Source of the DNA: Halorubrum ruber
GTDB lineage: Archaea > Halobacteriota > Halobacteria > Halobacteriales > Haloferacaceae
Length of the DNA: 64,000 nucleotides
NCBI RefSeq assembly: GCF_018228765.1
Contig: NZ_CP073695.1
Location: 2,341,218-2,405,217 of the forward strand
Direction: 5' to 3'
Position numbers and translations under genes: made by a program. Below are positions 16,035-24,474 of the stretch, piece by piece. The notes under the pieces were generated by a model. It ran no database searches, was not told the DNA's origin, and saw nothing but the letters and a program-made list of their open reading frames with translations. The first letter of the stretch is position 1. Every line of letters starts with the position of its first letter.

Positions 16035-17282
16035 ATGGCTGATTTCGAGACCACGCCGGCGTTTCGGGGTTTAAAAAGTCGGGCGTCGGGACGCATCCAC
16101 GAGACCGCCGACGCGGCGTCGATCGACGATGACGAGGGGGCGCGCGGCCTCGACCCCGTCTACGACTACGACGCGGTCGATCCGGACGACCTGTTCGACC
16201 CGGCGGCCCGCGGCGGGAGCGGCGACGCTCGGGCTGCGCCCGCGACGGCGCGGGGACACTGGCGGTTCGACGCGCTGCTCCCCTTCCCGGCGGAGGACGC
16301 GCTCACCGCGGGTGAGGGCGCCACGCCGCTCGTGGCCACCGACCGACTCGCCGACGAGCTGGACGTGGAATCGGTGTACGTCAAAGACGAGGGGCGGAAC
16401 CCCACGGGGACCGTCCTCGACCGCGGGCTCTCGCTCGCCGTGACCGCAGTTGCGAAGCGTGCGGCCGACGGCGCGGACGTCGAGCCGCTCGTCTGCGCGA
16501 GCCCGGGCAACGCCGGGCAGTCGATGGCGGCGTACGCGGGCCGGGCGGACCTACGCTCGTACGCGTTCGTCCCCTCCCGATGCGCGTTCTCGAACAAGTC
16601 GATGACGAACGTCCACGGCGGCGAGATGCGCGTGGTCGGCGGGCGCTTCCCCGACGCGGCCGCCGCGGTCGACGAGCAGTTAGAGACCGACTACACCGAC
16701 CTCGGCGAGTTCGCGACGCCGTACCGCCACGAGGGGGCGAAGACGGTCGCGTTCGAGCTCGTCGCCGACCTCGGCGACGCCCCCGACGTCGTCGTCGTCC
16801 CGACCGGCTCCGGCGAGGTCGTCGCCGGCGTTTATAAGGGATTCTCGGAGCTGGAGCGGGTCGGCGCGATCGACGGCACCCCGAAGGTGGTCGCGTCGCA
16901 GGCATCGGGTTGCGCGCCGATCGCGGCCGCGGTCGAGCGCGGCCTCGACGAGCCGGAGCCGTGGGGGACGCCCGACACCATCTGCGGCGAACTGGAGATC
17001 CCGGACCCCGCGGGCGGCGCCGCGGCCGTCGAGGCGGTCACCGAGAGCGGCGGGACCGCGGTCGGCGTCGACGACGACGACATCTTGGCGAGCGCGGTCG
17101 CCGTGGCGCAAAACGAGGTCGTCGAGACCGGCGCGGCGGGCGGCGCGGCCCCCGCCGGCGCGTGGGCGCTCGCCGAGGAGGGCTTCTTCGACGGCGACGA
17201 GACCGTCGTCCTGCTCAACAGCGACGCCGGCCTGAAGACGCCGGACATCCTGCGCAGCCACCTGATGGGCCAAGGTATTTAA
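16035..17282 (+). CDS. Threonine-synthase-like protein lacking the PLP lysine
   Basis: 415 residues with the fold-type II PLP enzyme layout: the substrate/PLP motif VKDEGRNPTG, the phosphate-loop-like SPGNAGQSMAAYAGRA, VPTGSGEVVAG, and a C-terminal LAEEGFFDGDETVVLLNSDAG. In threonine synthases the first motif continues S-F-K-D-R-G, the Lys forming the Schiff base. Here it reads T-V-L-D-R-G, so residue 128 is Leu. The protein probably cannot do standard PLP chemistry and may be a regulatory or repurposed paralogue. First gene downstream of repeat locus B. Confidence 0.8.
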   Translation: MADFETTPAFRGLKSRASGRIHETADAASIDDDEGARGLDPVYDYDAVDPDDLFDPAARGGSGDARAAPATARGHWRFDALLPFPAEDALTAGEGATPLVATDRLADELDVESVYVKDEGRNPTGTVLDRGLSLAVTAVAKRAADGADVEPLVCASPGNAGQSMAAYAGRADLRSYAFVPSRCAFSNKSMTNVHGGEMRVVGGRFPDAAAAVDEQLETDYTDLGEFATPYRHEGAKTVAFELVADLGDAPDVVVVPTGSGEVVAGVYKGFSELERVGAIDGTPKVVASQASGCAPIAAAVERGLDEPEPWGTPDTICGELEIPDPAGGAAAVEAVTESGGTAVGVDDDDILASAVAVAQNEVVETGAAGGAAPAGAWALAEEGFFDGDETVVLLNSDAGLKTPDILRSHLMGQGI

Positions 17283-17329
17283 AAGAGAGAACGTCGGTCA
17301 GCGTCCGTGCGACTCGCACTCCTCGCCCT

Positions 17330-18598
17330 TCAGTCTCGCCGCGCGAGCAGCCCGGTCGCGAGCAGCGCGAGCGCGGCCGCGACGACGCCGAACCCGGGCG
17401 CCGAGTCGCCCGTGTTCTCGGCGCTTCCGTCGCCGTCGCTCTCGTTCCCGTCCGCGGTTGTCAGCTCCGTCTCGTTCCCGTCCTCGCCGTCGGTCGACGA
17501 ACCGTCGGACGTGTCACCGTCGCCCGACGAGTCGCCGTCCGCCGAGGAGCCGTCAGTCGAGCCGTCGTCCGCGCCGTCGGTCGACTCGCCGCCCTCGCCG
17601 CGGAGCTCGACCACCGCGTTCGAGAGCGTTGTCGTGGACTCGATCACGCTGCGCGGCGCCGGCTGGTTGAGGTAGTTCACGTTCATCACCACGTAGCTGT
17701 CCTCGACGCCCGCGGTCGTGCTGGCGTACGGCTCCTGCTCGAGGATGGCGGCCTCGGAGTCAGTGACTAAGATTAGCTCGGGGTCCGTCTCCAAGATCAC
17801 CTCGTCGGAGAGCTGCGGGTACCCCGAGCCGACGTCGGCGGCGACGTTCTCGGTCCCGCCGACGTTCATGATCGCGTCGATGAAGGTGTCGTTCGCCGCG
17901 ACGTAGCCGCCGCCGAGCGGGTACAGCGCGGCCGGGCGGTCGACGTCGGCCGTCCGCTCTTCGGCGGCGTCGACCGCGTCGTACATCTCCTCGTTGGTCT
18001 CCGCGGCGGCGTCGCACGCGCCGACGAGCCGGCCGATCGTCTCCGTCTTCTCGGCGATGTCCTCGACGGAGGTCGCCGCGGGGAAGTGGTACACGGTCAG
18101 CCCCTGCTCGCGGAGCGGCTCGACGTCCGCCGCCGAGGCGTTCGGCGCCAGCACGAGGTCGGGCTCGGTGGCCACGACGCGCTCGACGCTCGCGCCGAAC
18201 TCGGCGGAGACGTTCGCGCGCTCCTCGGCGCCGTCGAGGTAGAAGGCGAACTGGCTCACGCCGACGACGCGGTCCTGCTCGCCGAGCTCCCACAGCGTCT
18301 GCGCGGCCGACGGATTGATCGTCGTGATCCGCTCGGGGCGCTCCTCCAGCGTCACCGTCTCGCCGGTCGCGTCGGTCGCGTTGAACGGGAACCCGCAGGC
18401 GCCGTCCGTCTGTGCGGGGCCGGTCCCCGTCGCGCCCGCGGCGCCGACCGCCGGCTGCGCGCCCGCCGTCGGCTGCGCGCCCGCAGTCGGTCCGTTGGTC
18501 GATATCGTCGGCTGTGCGCCCGCGACCGTCCCGGCGACGCCGCCGATCAGGGCGGTCGTCACCAGCACGGCCATCGCGATCGCGAAGCTGTTTCGCAT
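17330..18598 (-). CDS. btuF: Cobalamin-type ABC transporter substrate-binding protein, PGF-CTERM anchored
   Basis: 422 residues. Signal peptide ([20 protein letters not shown]), a short AQPT-rich repeat spacer, then a periplasmic-binding-protein domain of the BtuF/FecB type ([58 protein letters not shown]). A Ser/Asp/Gly-rich low-complexity stalk leads to [20 protein letters not shown] and a basic end, the PGF-CTERM signal cut by archaeosortase and replaced by lipid. Divergent from btuC; a shared promoter lies between them. Vitamin B12 is the likely ligand, but siderophore or haem cannot be excluded. Confidence 0.9.
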   Translation of the reverse strand: MRNSFAIAMAVLVTTALIGGVAGTVAGAQPTISTNGPTAGAQPTAGAQPAVGAAGATGTGPAQTDGACGFPFNATDATGETVTLEERPERITTINPSAAQTLWELGEQDRVVGVSQFAFYLDGAEERANVSAEFGASVERVVATEPDLVLAPNASAADVEPLREQGLTVYHFPAATSVEDIAEKTETIGRLVGACDAAAETNEEMYDAVDAAEERTADVDRPAALYPLGGGYVAANDTFIDAIMNVGGTENVAADVGSGYPQLSDEVILETDPELILVTDSEAAILEQEPYASTTAGVEDSYVVMNVNYLNQPAPRSVIESTTTLSNAVVELRGEGGESTDGADDGSTDGSSADGDSSGDGDTSDGSSTDGEDGNETELTTADGNESDGDGSAENTGDSAPGFGVVAAALALLATGLLARRD

Positions 18599-18660
18599 CG
18601 GATCGAGGGGCGGGCTCGTCCAATAAGTATTTACCTACTACAAGTTGTGTTGGAGTACGT
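18599..18660. promoter_or_regulatory. Divergent btuF / btuC promoter region
   Basis: Only 62 bases separate the two starts. The sequence AAGTATTTAC (about 18625-18635) gives a TATA-like element about 27 bases from both the minus-strand btuF ATG and the plus-strand btuC ATG, so both messages would be leaderless and share core promoter DNA. A repressor bound here would control the whole uptake system. No B12 riboswitch fits in this space. Confidence 0.6.
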
Positions 18661-19827
18661 ATGCGACCCTGGGCCCGCTCGGCGGCGTGGTCGGCGGCGG
18701 GAGCCGCGCTGCTCGCTGTCGTCGTCGTCGGCAGCGCCGGGATCGGGCCGGTTCGAATCCCGCCGGAGACCGTGATGAAGTCGGTGTTGAACGCGGTCGC
18801 GGTGCCGGCGGGGATCGAGACGAGCGCGGGCGGCGTCGGCCCGCTGCCGATACCCGGCGTCGGCCTCCTCACGATCCCGGGCGTCGACCTCGCGTTCGCG
18901 TCGCCGTTCGCGTTCCCCGTCGACTCCGTCCACCAGCAGATCGTGGTGGGCGTGCGGCTCCCGCGGATCCTGCTGGCCGCGCTCGTCGGGTTCGCGCTCG
19001 CGGCCGCCGGCACAGTGATGCAGGGCTTCTTCCGCAACCCGATGGCGGACCCGTCGATCATCGGCGTCTCCTCGGGCGCGGCGGTCGGCGCGGTCGCGTT
19101 CATCGTCTTCCCCGCCGCGCTCTCGACGACGGTCGCCCTCCCGCTCGTCGGCCCCATCGAGGTCGCGCTCTCGCGGGGAACGGGGACCAGCCTCTTCGCG
19201 TTCGTCGGTGCGCTCGTCGCCGCCTTCGGCGTGTACGCCATCGCGACCCGGGGCGGTCGGACCCCGGTCGCGACCCTCCTCCTCGCCGGGGTCGCGGTCC
19301 AGACGTTCCTCGGCGCGGTCGTCTCGTACCTCCAACTACAGGCGGGCGAGTCGCTCCGGCAGATCGTCGCGTGGCTGATGGGACACCTCTCGGGCGCCGC
19401 GTGGAGCGAGGTGGCCGTCACCGCCGCCGTCGTGCCGCCGCTCTTTCTCGTGTTGCTCGCGTACGCCCGCGACCTCAACGTCCTCCTGCTCGGCGAGGAG
19501 GAGGCGCGCGGGCTCGGTATCGCGGTGGAGCGCACCAAGCGCGTGCTGCTCGCGGCCTCGGCCCTCGTCACGGCCGCCGGCGTCGCGTTCGCCGGGGTGA
19601 TCGGGTTCGTCGGCCTCATCGTCCCGCACATGCTCCGGCTCGTCGTCGGGCCCGACCACCGGGTGCTGCTCCCCACCGCGGCGCTTTCCGGCGGCACCTT
19701 CCTCGTCGCGGCCGACACGGTCGCGCGCTCCGCCCCCGCCGAGTACCCGGTCGGGATCATCACCGCCGCGGTCGGCGCGCCGTTCTTCGTCTACCTGCTC
19801 GTGACCCGCGAGGTGACGGAGCTGTGA
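18661..19827 (+). CDS. btuC: Cobalamin-type ABC transporter permease
   Basis: 388 residues, FecCD/BtuC-family permease with about ten membrane helices. Diagnostic segments: [52 protein letters not shown] and the coupling region [17 protein letters not shown], followed by [16 protein letters not shown]. An extra ~50-residue insertion near the start ([16 protein letters not shown]) lengthens the first periplasmic loop. Stop and btuD start overlap as GTGA. Confidence 0.93.
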   Translation: MRPWARSAAWSAAGAALLAVVVVGSAGIGPVRIPPETVMKSVLNAVAVPAGIETSAGGVGPLPIPGVGLLTIPGVDLAFASPFAFPVDSVHQQIVVGVRLPRILLAALVGFALAAAGTVMQGFFRNPMADPSIIGVSSGAAVGAVAFIVFPAALSTTVALPLVGPIEVALSRGTGTSLFAFVGALVAAFGVYAIATRGGRTPVATLLLAGVAVQTFLGAVVSYLQLQAGESLRQIVAWLMGHLSGAAWSEVAVTAAVVPPLFLVLLAYARDLNVLLLGEEEARGLGIAVERTKRVLLAASALVTAAGVAFAGVIGFVGLIVPHMLRLVVGPDHRVLLPTAALSGGTFLVAADTVARSAPAEYPVGIITAAVGAPFFVYLLVTREVTEL

Positions 19828-21083
19828 GCGCCGACCGCTCTTCCCCCTCGTCGCTCCCCGACACGGCGCTCTCGTTCGGCGACGCGCCGCTGCTGTCGGC
19901 CTCGGACGTGGCCGTCTCGTTCGGCGACCTCGACGTCGTCTCCGGTGTCGACCTCCGGGTCGAACCCGGCTCGCTCGTCGGCCTCGTCGGCCCCAACGGC
20001 GCCGGCAAGACCAGCGTGTTGCGGGCGGTGACCGGCGCGGTCGAACCGGACGCGGGGACCGTCGAGATCGGCGGCGACCCGGCCGCGTCGCTGTCGGCCA
20101 AGCAGGTGGGCCGGCGCGTCGCGAGCGTCCCGCAGGCGACGAACCTCGCGTTCGACTTCCGCGTGCGCCACGTCGTCGAGATGGGCCGGACGCCGCACCT
20201 CGGCCGCTTCGACGCGCACGGCGTCGAGGACGACGCCGCGGTCGGCGCCGCGATGGCCGCGGCCGACGTCGAGCGCTTCGCCGACCGGTCGATCACCGAG
20301 GTCTCGGGCGGCGAGCGCCAGCGCGTGCTGCTCGCGCGGGCCCTCGCGCAGGCGGCCCCGCTCCTCCTCCTCGACGAGCCGACCGCCAGCCTCGACGTGA
20401 ACCACGCGGTCGAGACGCTCGAACTGGTCCGCGAGTTCGTCGACGACGGCGACCGGGGGGCGATCGCCGCGATCCACGACCTCGACGCCGCCGCCCGCTA
20501 CTGCGACGAGGTCGTCGTCCTCGCGAACGGCGGGGTCCGGGCCGCCGGCCCGCCGGAGTCCGTGCTGTCCGCGTCGACCGTCGGCACCGCCTTCGACGCG
20601 GAGGCGTTCGTCGGCCGCGACCCGGCGACCGGGACGCCGGCGGTGACGGCGTTCCCGCACAGCGACGTCGAGAGTCGGCGCGTCCACGTGATCGGTACGG
20701 GGCGGCCGACCGCGCGCGTCGTCGCCCGGCTGGCCGCCGCGGGCCACGAGCCCTCCGTCGGCGTGGTCCCCCCGGGCGACGCGGCCGCCGGCGCCGCCGC
20801 GGACGCGGGCGCGACCGCCGTGACGGCCCCGCCGTTCGAAGCGCCCCCCGAGACGACGCTCGCGGCGGCCCGCGAGCTCGCGGCCGACGCGGACGCGACG
20901 CTCGCGGTCGGGACCGAGCGCTCGGGCGACGTGGCGGACGGTCCGACCGCAGACGGCCCGACCGCGGACGGCCCGAACGCCGAGGTGGCCGCGGCCGCGG
21001 ACCGAGTCGTTCCGGTCTCGTACGACATCGGCGGTCGGGAACTGCTCGACGCGGTCGCGGCCGCGACCGCGGACGGGGAGTGA
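19824..21083 (+). CDS. btuD: Cobalamin-type ABC transporter ATP-binding protein with C-terminal extension
   Basis: 419 residues from a GTG start overlapping the btuC stop. Walker [10 protein letters not shown] (about residues 56-64), Q-loop VPQATNLAF, signature VSGGERQRV, Walker [13 protein letters not shown] and the switch His (AIHDLD) are all present. After about residue 285 there is an extra domain of ~130 residues that looks Rossmann-like ([17 protein letters not shown], then [19 protein letters not shown]), broken by a TADGP repeat. Such an extension is not part of the basic ABC ATPase; its role is unknown. Confidence 0.92.
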   Translation: MSADRSSPSSLPDTALSFGDAPLLSASDVAVSFGDLDVVSGVDLRVEPGSLVGLVGPNGAGKTSVLRAVTGAVEPDAGTVEIGGDPAASLSAKQVGRRVASVPQATNLAFDFRVRHVVEMGRTPHLGRFDAHGVEDDAAVGAAMAAADVERFADRSITEVSGGERQRVLLARALAQAAPLLLLDEPTASLDVNHAVETLELVREFVDDGDRGAIAAIHDLDAAARYCDEVVVLANGGVRAAGPPESVLSASTVGTAFDAEAFVGRDPATGTPAVTAFPHSDVESRRVHVIGTGRPTARVVARLAAAGHEPSVGVVPPGDAAAGAAADAGATAVTAPPFEAPPETTLAAARELAADADATLAVGTERSGDVADGPTADGPTADGPNAEVAAAADRVVPVSYDIGGRELLDAVAAATADGE

Positions 21084-21147
21084 GCCCTCGCCGTTCCGCC
21101 GCCCGCGAAGCGTCACCGTTTATTCGCTCGCCCGCGTCTCCCCGACG

Positions 21148-22143
21148 ATGAGCGTCCCCTGCGTCGCCGTCGACCGCGAGCGCGGCGAGACCGTCCGGAG
21201 CCGGCTCGCCGACGCCGACGCCCTCGACGGCGACCATCAGATCGCGGTCGAGGACGAGACGATCTACATCCCCGTCTCCGGCCGCGACCGAGTGCCCGCC
21301 GACCTCGCGGACCGGATCGTCGAGCGCGACGCGGAAGCGAGGGACCGCCCGACGACGCCCGCGGCGATCCTCGGCTACGAGCCTTCCCTGGAGCGGCTGG
21401 GCGACATCGTCATTATCGATGAGGACGACGACGAGCGCGCCCGCGAGATAGCCGACGCCGTGATGGCCTCCGACGTTCCCTGCGACACCGTCCTCAACCG
21501 CGCGTCGCCGATCGAGGGCGAACTCCGGGTCCGGCGGTGGGACGTGCTGGCCGGGAACGGCACCGAGACGGTCCACCGCGAGTACGGCCACGAGTTCGCG
21601 CTCGACGTCGCCGAGGTGTACTTCTCGCCGCGGCTCGCGACCGAGCGCCACCGCGTCGTCGAGCAGGCGGCGGCCGGCGAGTCGGCGATCGACATGTTCG
21701 CCGGCGTGGGGCCGTACGCGGTCCCATTGGCGTCCCGCGGCGCCGACGTGGTCGCGTGCGACCTCAACGAGCGCGCGGTCGAGTACCTCCGCGAGAACGC
21801 CGAGCGCAACGGGGTCGCGGATCGGGTGACCGCGATCGCTGGCGACGTGCGCGAGATCGCCGACGAGTACGCCGACACGGCCGACCGGCTCGTGATGAAC
21901 CTCCCGCACTCCGCGAACGAGTTTCTCGACACCGCGGTCGCACTCGCGGGCGACGACTGCGTGATTCACTACTACGACATCCAACACGAGGACGACCCGT
22001 TCGGCCCCGGCCGCCGCGCGATCGAGGCCGCCGCGGGCGACGCCTACGCCGTCGACGTCGAGACCGAGCGCGTCGTCCGGTCGTACGCCCCCCACGAGTA
22101 CAACGTGTGTCTCGACGTGCGCCTGACGCGCGTCGAGGGCTGA
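21148..22143 (+). CDS. trm5: tRNA (guanine-N1-)-methyltransferase Trm5
   Basis: 331 residues. The archaeal Trm5 order is clear: an N-terminal region, the conserved VYFSPRLATER, the SAM-binding motif MFAGVGPYAVPLASRG, the acidic strand VVACDLNERAVEYL, and the catalytic segment NLPHSANEFLDTA. Trm5 methylates G37 next to the tRNA anticodon and prevents frameshifting; some archaeal forms also act in wyosine synthesis. Gene stands alone after the btu operon. Confidence 0.9.
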   Translation: MSVPCVAVDRERGETVRSRLADADALDGDHQIAVEDETIYIPVSGRDRVPADLADRIVERDAEARDRPTTPAAILGYEPSLERLGDIVIIDEDDDERAREIADAVMASDVPCDTVLNRASPIEGELRVRRWDVLAGNGTETVHREYGHEFALDVAEVYFSPRLATERHRVVEQAAAGESAIDMFAGVGPYAVPLASRGADVVACDLNERAVEYLRENAERNGVADRVTAIAGDVREIADEYADTADRLVMNLPHSANEFLDTAVALAGDDCVIHYYDIQHEDDPFGPGRRAIEAAAGDAYAVDVETERVVRSYAPHEYNVCLDVRLTRVEG

Positions 22144-22229
22144 GCCGGTTCGGATCGTCTCGCCCGGTATAATCGCACAGACACGTCAGGGCGTTCACTT
22201 ATGTGTGACAATTACTATCATGAGAACGC

Positions 22230-22451
22230 ATGAGCGACGCCGAAGACCCCGAGGAGCGCATCGACGAGACGACAACCTGGCCGGACTTAGCGATCGGACT
22301 GTACGACCGACTGACCGGCCGGAACGCGGAGATTCACTACCAGTTCGACGATCTGACCGTCGAGGTGCCGAGCGGGACGGGCGACGACGCCGAGCACGCC
22401 GAGTGGCGCGTCGACGGCGGGGTTCGGGTCACGACGAGTGAGTCCGAGTGA
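22230..22451 (+). CDS. Small acidic hypothetical protein
   Basis: 73 residues with features MSDAEDPEERID, LYDRLTGRNAEIHYQF and a VDGGVRVTT end. Acidic, no membrane segment, no motif that I recognise. Its last 14 bases overlap the start of the next gene, which suggests the two are co-transcribed and co-translated. A TATA-like CTTATGTG lies about 30 bases before the ATG. Confidence 0.65.
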   Translation: MSDAEDPEERIDETTTWPDLAIGLYDRLTGRNAEIHYQFDDLTVEVPSGTGDDAEHAEWRVDGGVRVTTSESE

Positions 22452-22827
22452 GTCGAGTCCGCGGCTCTCGGTCGAGACGGAGGACCTGACCCTCTCGGTG
22501 GACGGCGTCGACGCAGCGGTCCATGCGACCGACCGCCGGCTGTTCGTCGAGGTCGAGAGCCTCCGCGACGCCCTCCGTATCGCCCGGCGGCTTCCGGACG
22601 AGTCCGTCTCGAACCGCGCCCTCGCCGAGCTGGTGCGAGGCGGCCTCACCGCCGAGGTCAGGGTCCGCAGTCGCACGGTCGCGGTCGCCGGCGCCGACGC
22701 ACGGCCAGGGCCGCTCTCGCACCGGCTCGGCCTCGCGCCCGCGGAACTGCGGCTCGCGGGCGTCGTCGGCGCCGGCTACGGGGGTCTCTCCGCGGCGGTG
22801 CGCCGAGCGCAGCGGCTGTTCTCGTAG
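22438..22827 (+). CDS. Hypothetical protein, second gene of a pair
   Basis: 129 residues from a GTG start inside the upstream gene. Pattern: beta-like LSVETEDLTLSVDGVDAAVHA, a helix RDALRIARRLPDE, LAELVRGGLTAEVRVRSRTVAVAGADA, and a C-terminal helix. No family recognised. The preserved overlap with the 73-residue protein suggests that they act together. Strong GC3 bias supports it being real. Confidence 0.65.
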   Translation: MSPSESSPRLSVETEDLTLSVDGVDAAVHATDRRLFVEVESLRDALRIARRLPDESVSNRALAELVRGGLTAEVRVRSRTVAVAGADARPGPLSHRLGLAPAELRLAGVVGAGYGGLSAAVRRAQRLFS

Positions 22828-23411
22828 CGCCGATCGTTCGACACCGCACTCGGCTGGCCGATCGGTCCGGTCGCTCGCGAAGGCGGTCGAGACAGCGAGA
22901 ACGCCGCGCCGCCCCGAGGGGGGTCGGGGGCGGCGCGGCCGGGGCCCGTCACATGACAAGCGGTCGCGGCGGCGGTCTCGGACCAGAGGCGATTCTGCGC
23001 TTGGCGCGTCGGAGACGCGTTTCACACGGTAGCCGCGACGGAACGCTGATGGGGATGACGGCCGCGCCGGGTCGCCGTGGGGGTGACGACCGGCGAGGCT
23101 ATCGCCGCCCGGTACGGGCTTCGACCGGGCACGCACCGCCGGGGGATTCGATCCCCGCCGTCTCGGCGCGCGGGCGGTGTCATCACACTCAGATTGAAGC
23201 CCGAACACGTATTTAGTCTTTTTCCTTATATTCCTGTATTGTATCCGAATTCTCCTTGCGTGTTGATGTCGAATGCTCACGTAATAGTGACGAACGTGAG
23301 TTTACTTCAAGAGAAATTCACCGCTTTCACCGCTCGGCTCGGCGCGACGGATCGCCGCTCCGTCCCCGTTTCGGAACCCTTATTTTTCCGTCCGGGAATT
23401 GAAGCATGCGT
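22828..23411. other. 584-base intergenic region with hairpins and an AT-rich end
   Basis: No convincing gene. Contents: a GC hairpin at about 22903-22940 (CCGCGCCGCCCC against GGGGGCGGCGCGG), three consecutive short hairpins at 23092-23156, a T-rich tract TCTTTTTCCTTATATT at 23217-23232, then an AT-rich stretch to 23300 unlike the surrounding DNA. A TATA-like CTTATTTTT at 23379-23387 is the likely promoter of the tRNA that follows. The 114-codon reading frame here lacks halophilic codon bias and is rejected. Confidence 0.6.
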
Positions 23412-23484
23412 GCCGGAGTAGCTCAGCTGGCAGAGCGATTCCTTCGTAAGGAATAGGTCGGGGGTTCAAATCCCCCCTCCGGCT
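23412..23484 (+). tRNA. tRNA-Thr (anticodon CGT)
   Basis: Cloverleaf read directly. Acceptor GCCGGAG (23412-23418) pairs with CTCCGGC (23477-23483), discriminator T. D-arm GCTC...GAGC. Anticodon stem ATTCC/GGAAT with loop TTCGTAA, so anticodon CGT (23445-23447), reading ACG threonine codons. T-arm GGGGG-TTCAAAT-CCCCC. The 3' CCA is not encoded and no intron is present. Confidence 0.97.
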
Positions 23485-23586
23485 TCCTGCTGTGAACAAC
23501 GTGAGCAGCGGAAGCCAAGGCGGGATTTAAACGAGGCCGGACGAGCGCGAGCGAGTCCGGCCGTTGTTCACAATCCCCCTCCGGCT
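23469..23586 (+). repeat. tRNA-Thr 3'-end duplication flanking a ~90-base hairpin segment
   Basis: The tRNA 3' end AATCCCCCCTCCGGCT (23469-23484) recurs as AATCCCCCTCCGGCT at 23572-23586, one C shorter. Between them are a hairpin with arms GGCTTCC/GGAAGCC (23481-23516), a second hairpin GGCCGGAC/GTCCGGCC (about 23536-23563), and an inverted pair TGTGAACAAC / GTTGTTCACA. This is what an attachment-site duplication left by an integrating element would look like. No integrase gene is adjacent. Confidence 0.65.
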
Positions 23587-23751
23587 CTTCTGACGGAACA
23601 ACGCGGAGTCGAAGGGTTGTAGCCATGCGCTGCCGGGTCCGTTTTCGATCGCTCAGTGAACCCCCTGATAAGCGGCATACGATCACTTGCTGTGGCTCGT
23701 AGGGTGAATTACCGACAGCAGCGTTATTCAGCGGGAAACTGTACGTGGTGT

Positions 23752-24159
23752 ATGCCGAGCGCACAGGAGAGCGAGTTTCTGACCGAGGCCAACGAGCGGA
23801 TAGCGCGCCTCCCGGAACCGATTGACCGAGCGGCGGTCAAGCGCGTACTGATCGTCGCGTACGTCCTCGACGAAGGTGTCCGCGTTCCGGTCGTCGGGTA
23901 TCGCATCGGCATCGATCCGCTGCTCGGCATCCTCCCGGGGGCGGGAGACGTACTCACCGGCGGGATTTCGCTGTATATCGTGGTCGAGGCGGCCCGTCTC
24001 GGCGTCTCCTACACCACGCTGCTCAGAATGATCGCGAACATCTCTTTGGACGTGCTCGTGGGGGCGGTCCCGATCGTCGGCGACCTCTTCGACGTCGTCT
24101 GGAAGGCCAACACGCGCAATTTCGAGCTGGTGTTGGAAGAGCTCACGGCAGAGGCATAG
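23752..24159 (+). CDS. DUF4112 domain membrane protein
   Basis: 135 residues. DUF4112 is recognised from the order GYRIGIDPLLGILPGAGDVL, then a hydrophobic helix (GGISLYIVVEAARLGV), MIANISLDVLVGAVPIVGDLFDVVWKANTRN. These proteins are small and membrane-associated with unknown function. ATG 23752 is selected because GTTATTCAG lies about 27 bases upstream. Stands alone. Confidence 0.88.
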   Translation: MPSAQESEFLTEANERIARLPEPIDRAAVKRVLIVAYVLDEGVRVPVVGYRIGIDPLLGILPGAGDVLTGGISLYIVVEAARLGVSYTTLLRMIANISLDVLVGAVPIVGDLFDVVWKANTRNFELVLEELTAEA

Positions 24160-24300
24160 GAGTTCACCGGAACTCGCCCGATCCGAGGCCCGCCGATGTC
24201 GGGATTCCGATCGTTCGGTCACCGCCTCGCGCCAAGCGGTTTATATTATCCAAACAATATTAGGCGTGTGATTATCTATCACGGGTGCGTATCGATGTAT

Positions 24301-24432
24301 ATGCGACCAGAATACGAGTGTGACAGCGAAGAAGTGTACGAGTGTTTCGAATGCGGCCGGCGAACGGACTCGGCCGGCGAGTGTGAGTGTGGGGGTGAAC
24401 TGCTACACATCGGTCGCTCGCGGGACCTGTGA
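24301..24432 (+). CDS. Small rubrerythrin-like zinc-binding protein
   Basis: 43 residues beginning MRPEYECDSEEVYECFECG with two CxxC/CxC knuckles (CFEC, CECG) and ending LLHIGRSRDL, the pattern of the short haloarchaeal proteins annotated as rubrerythrin-like domain proteins. They keep only the rubredoxin-type metal knuckle. A TATA-like GATTATCTA is about 27 bases before this ATG; an in-frame ATG two codons earlier (24295) is the alternative. Metal could be iron or zinc. Confidence 0.7.
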   Translation: MRPEYECDSEEVYECFECGRRTDSAGECECGGELLHIGRSRDL

Positions 24433-24474
24433 CCCGGGTCAAAGCGAACTCGGCGCAACGCGTCGTCGGTCCGG

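Noticed and set aside
18645-21083. Single long plus-strand frame spanning btuC and btuD
   Set aside because: Its first part is out-of-frame with btuC and very Arg/Pro rich; only the portion after 19824 is BtuD.
20293-22095. A 600-codon minus-strand frame over btuD and trm5
   Set aside because: Both plus-strand genes are firmly identified by motifs; the antisense product is Arg-rich and lacks any family pattern.
23131-23175. A tRNA pseudogene suggested by a T-arm-like GGGGGATTCGATCCCC
   Set aside because: Neither an acceptor stem nor a D-arm nor an anticodon arm can be placed around it.
22900-23200. RNase P RNA or SRP RNA in the long gap
   Set aside because: None of the conserved core words of either RNA is present.
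23077-23421. 114-codon plus-strand frame before tRNA-Thr
   Set aside because: It crosses hairpins and an AT-rich stretch, has no codon bias and runs into the tRNA gene.
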